48,054 nucleotides of DNA, taken from the IMG/VR virus record IMGVR_UViG_3300037116_000060, positions 1 through 48,054 of that record; one strand, given 5' to 3'. This document shows, in pieces, positions 47,040 to 48,054 of the stretch (position 1 is its first letter; each line of letters opens with the position of its first letter). This stretch comes from a virus. A program made the translations under genes and the position numbers. Under the pieces are notes generated by a model, which worked only from the letters and a program-made list of their open reading frames with translations, did no database searches and had not been told where the DNA came from.

Positions 47040-47131
47040 GCACCCGACGGGTAAGTGCGCGTCTCAGTCGCTTCTAATGCAGTCCAACGACCAAATCGGT
47101 CGCCCGGCGTGATAGGCTTGCGGGAAGGCAT
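47032..47131 (-). pseudogene. HNH endonuclease gene, 5' part (split by transposon)
   Basis: Reads MPSRKPITPGDRFGRWTALE, then ATETRTYPSGAKI up to the transposon, with GGAG upstream of ATG 47131. Joined across one copy of the duplication to the 3' part at 43973, it continues HFHECRCDCGTV without a shift. The reconstructed gene has 220 codons. The GDRFGRWTALE start is typical of this HNH family, which confirms the reconstruction. Confidence 0.88.
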
Positions 47132-47161
47132 GACGGTCTCCAGTAAAGATCGGGGTGCTCA

Positions 47162-47197
47162 GGCCGGCGCGGTGCTTGATACACCGCCTCGGCCGCC
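47162..47197. other. Interrupted inverted repeat
   Basis: GGCCGgcGCGGTG and CACCGCctCGGCC flank a 7-nt loop. No clear T-run follows on either strand, so it is listed only as a structured element in the gap between two leftward genes. Confidence 0.35.
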
Positions 47198-47219
47198 TTA
47201 AAACAGCCTGAATTATAGC

Positions 47220-47244
47220 AAAAAAGACCCTCGCTAGGAGGGTC
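47220..47244 (-). terminator. Rho-independent terminator for leftward transcription
   Basis: On the minus strand GACCCTC, a 5-nt loop, GAGGGTC and TTTTTT: a textbook terminator just after the 47251-47469 gene and before the broken HNH gene. It implies the HNH gene and downstream head genes need their own promoter. Confidence 0.8.
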
Positions 47245-47250
47245 TCAGGT

Positions 47251-47469
47251 TTACCGCGCGCGGGGGATTTGCGCGTCGGCGTTTTCCGGTAGGGACCGGA
47301 AATCTGTTCGTTGAATTGATGGAACTGCCTGATCAACGACGACAACAATCGCCGTCGTCGGCTTGTACTGAGGAGGTGGGGGCAGTCGATTCCGGATTTC
47401 TTCAAGGAGACACTCAATCCGCGCCAAACGGCGCGAATCGAGTTCCTCTTCCCATGTCTGCCGGGTCAT
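47251..47469 (-). CDS. Small phage protein
   Basis: A 72-residue protein: helical acidic N-terminus (WEEELDSRRLARIECLLEEIRNRLPPPP) then a short strand region (IVVVVDQAV) and a basic tail. Ends at a strong terminator. No family recognised. Confidence 0.55.
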   Translation of the reverse strand: MTRQTWEEELDSRRLARIECLLEEIRNRLPPPPQYKPTTAIVVVVDQAVPSIQRTDFRSLPENADAQIPRAR

Positions 47470-47479
47470 GACGCGCGGC

Positions 47480-47854
47480 TTAGCGCTTGAGGGCGCTCTT
47501 GAGAGAAGCCGACGCAGCGACCGATGCCGTGACTGGCGTTACGGAAATTCCCGTGGTCGGCAGGAAGGTTGGCGGGGAGCCGGCTTCGGTGAACGACTGA
47601 GATACCGGTGTACCGAGCGTTGCGCCGTTGGCATCAAGATCGGTGGCCACTGCGGCGCCAGCTCCGACATTGACGCTGGTCGAGAATGCCCAGGTGGTAG
47701 GGGTTTCGGCGCCGGTCAGAAACACGGCCGGCTGCGGCGTGCCGCTGGAATCGGTAACGACGACACTGGTCGAGGCGAAGGCCGCACCAGTTGGGCTGTT
47801 GACGCTGGCGCCTTTGGCGATAGCGACGATAACGGAGACGAGATTAGCTGACAT
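47480..47854 (-). CDS. Structural-type protein
   Basis: A 124-residue beta-rich protein, MSANLVSVIVAIAKGASVNSP then Ser/Thr/Ala-rich strands, with AAGGAA about 8 nt upstream of the start. It resembles small phage head or decoration proteins. Separated from the next gene by 10 bp. Confidence 0.5.
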   Translation of the reverse strand: MSANLVSVIVAIAKGASVNSPTGAAFASTSVVVTDSSGTPQPAVFLTGAETPTTWAFSTSVNVGAGAAVATDLDANGATLGTPVSQSFTEAGSPPTFLPTTGISVTPVTASVAASASLKSALKR

Positions 47855-47884
47855 GGGAATTTCCTTAAATGATTTGGAAGACGC

Positions 47885-48054
47885 TCAGGCGCGAAGCCTA
47901 CGCCGAGCCTGTGACAGACTCAAGTAGGACCGATTGATACAGCTTGAGAACAGCATGCACGCAGCCACAAGAATGGCCAGCCACGGATGGCTCTGCGGCA
48001 TCACCCACATCCAGAGGGCGCCTCCGCAGAAACCAATGAAGACGGCTTTAGCTT
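47885..48054 (-). CDS. Membrane protein, 5' end outside window
   Basis: An open frame of at least 55 residues running into the right edge: AVFIGFCGGALWMWVMPQSHPWLAILVAACMLFSSCINRS then a basic tail. Two hydrophobic helices. The start is not visible. Function unknown. Confidence 0.5.
   Translation of the reverse strand, partial: AKAVFIGFCGGALWMWVMPQSHPWLAILVAACMLFSSCINRSYLSLSQARRRLRA

Noticed and set aside
1-48054. CRISPR array, tRNA or rRNA gene
   Set aside because: No regularly spaced direct repeats and no cloverleaf or rRNA segment was seen by eye; tRNA detection by eye is weak, so a scan with a tRNA finder would be the proper test.

Overview
The window looks like part of the genome of a tailed, probably podovirus-like phage or prophage of a fairly GC-rich proteobacterium. 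The evidence is the tightly overlapping genes (ATGA, GTGA and TGATG junctions almost throughout), a recombination-type exonuclease, a lysis cassette, a P22 gp10-like protein, a major capsid protein and several tail fibre or spike proteins. CTGT-N8-ACAG boxes of the LexA type fit a gamma- or betaproteobacterial host. No terminase, portal or integrase is present. Terminase and portal should lie beyond the right edge, upstream of the leftward late genes, so whether the phage is lysogenic cannot be decided here.

Layout. Positions 1-7759 are rightward early genes. A DUF3800 fragment and a leftward HicB/DUF1902-like gene come first. A long chain of small overlapping genes follows, led by a RecE-like exonuclease and its usual partner, and ending in a Fis-type helix-turn-helix protein and a lipoprotein. 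Positions 7753-12116 are a leftward lysis region with a YiiX/NlpC-like amidase, small membrane proteins, a spanin-like protein and a lytic transglycosylase; a secreted glycoside hydrolase family 5 (GH5) protein is embedded in it. Positions 12255-30389 hold tail and ejection proteins (784 and 1262 residues), a gp10-like protein, adaptor-like proteins, a Nudix domain set inside a structural protein, a GNAT, a glycosyltransferase and an HNH endonuclease. Positions 30386-40213 are an adhesin block with a collagen-like and beta-helical spike, a second GH5 protein and a 1309-residue fibre. Positions 40293-43291 are head genes, with the major capsid protein at 41231-42145.

Transposon. Positions 43982-47031 are a complete 3.05-kb IS1595/ISXO2-family transposon. 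It has 43-bp imperfect terminal inverted repeats, an identical 8-bp target duplication (GAATCTTG) on each side, its own transposase and five cargo genes. It has split an HNH endonuclease gene. Removing the element and one duplication copy on paper restores a continuous 220-codon frame from 47131 to 43411. Each inverted repeat carries an inward promoter (TTGASA, 17 bp, TACAGT) overlapped by a LexA-like box, so transposase and cargo may respond to DNA damage.

The second notable theme is that six fibre, adhesin or glycosidase-like genes begin with Sec-type signal peptides, which is unexpected for virion proteins assembled in the cytoplasm. Two of them carry paralogous GH5 catalytic domains with intact catalytic glutamates behind polyserine linkers. 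This suggests the phage makes the infected cell export polysaccharide-active proteins, or uses these hydrophobic ends for something else. Functions are inferred from motifs read by eye; no database search was possible.
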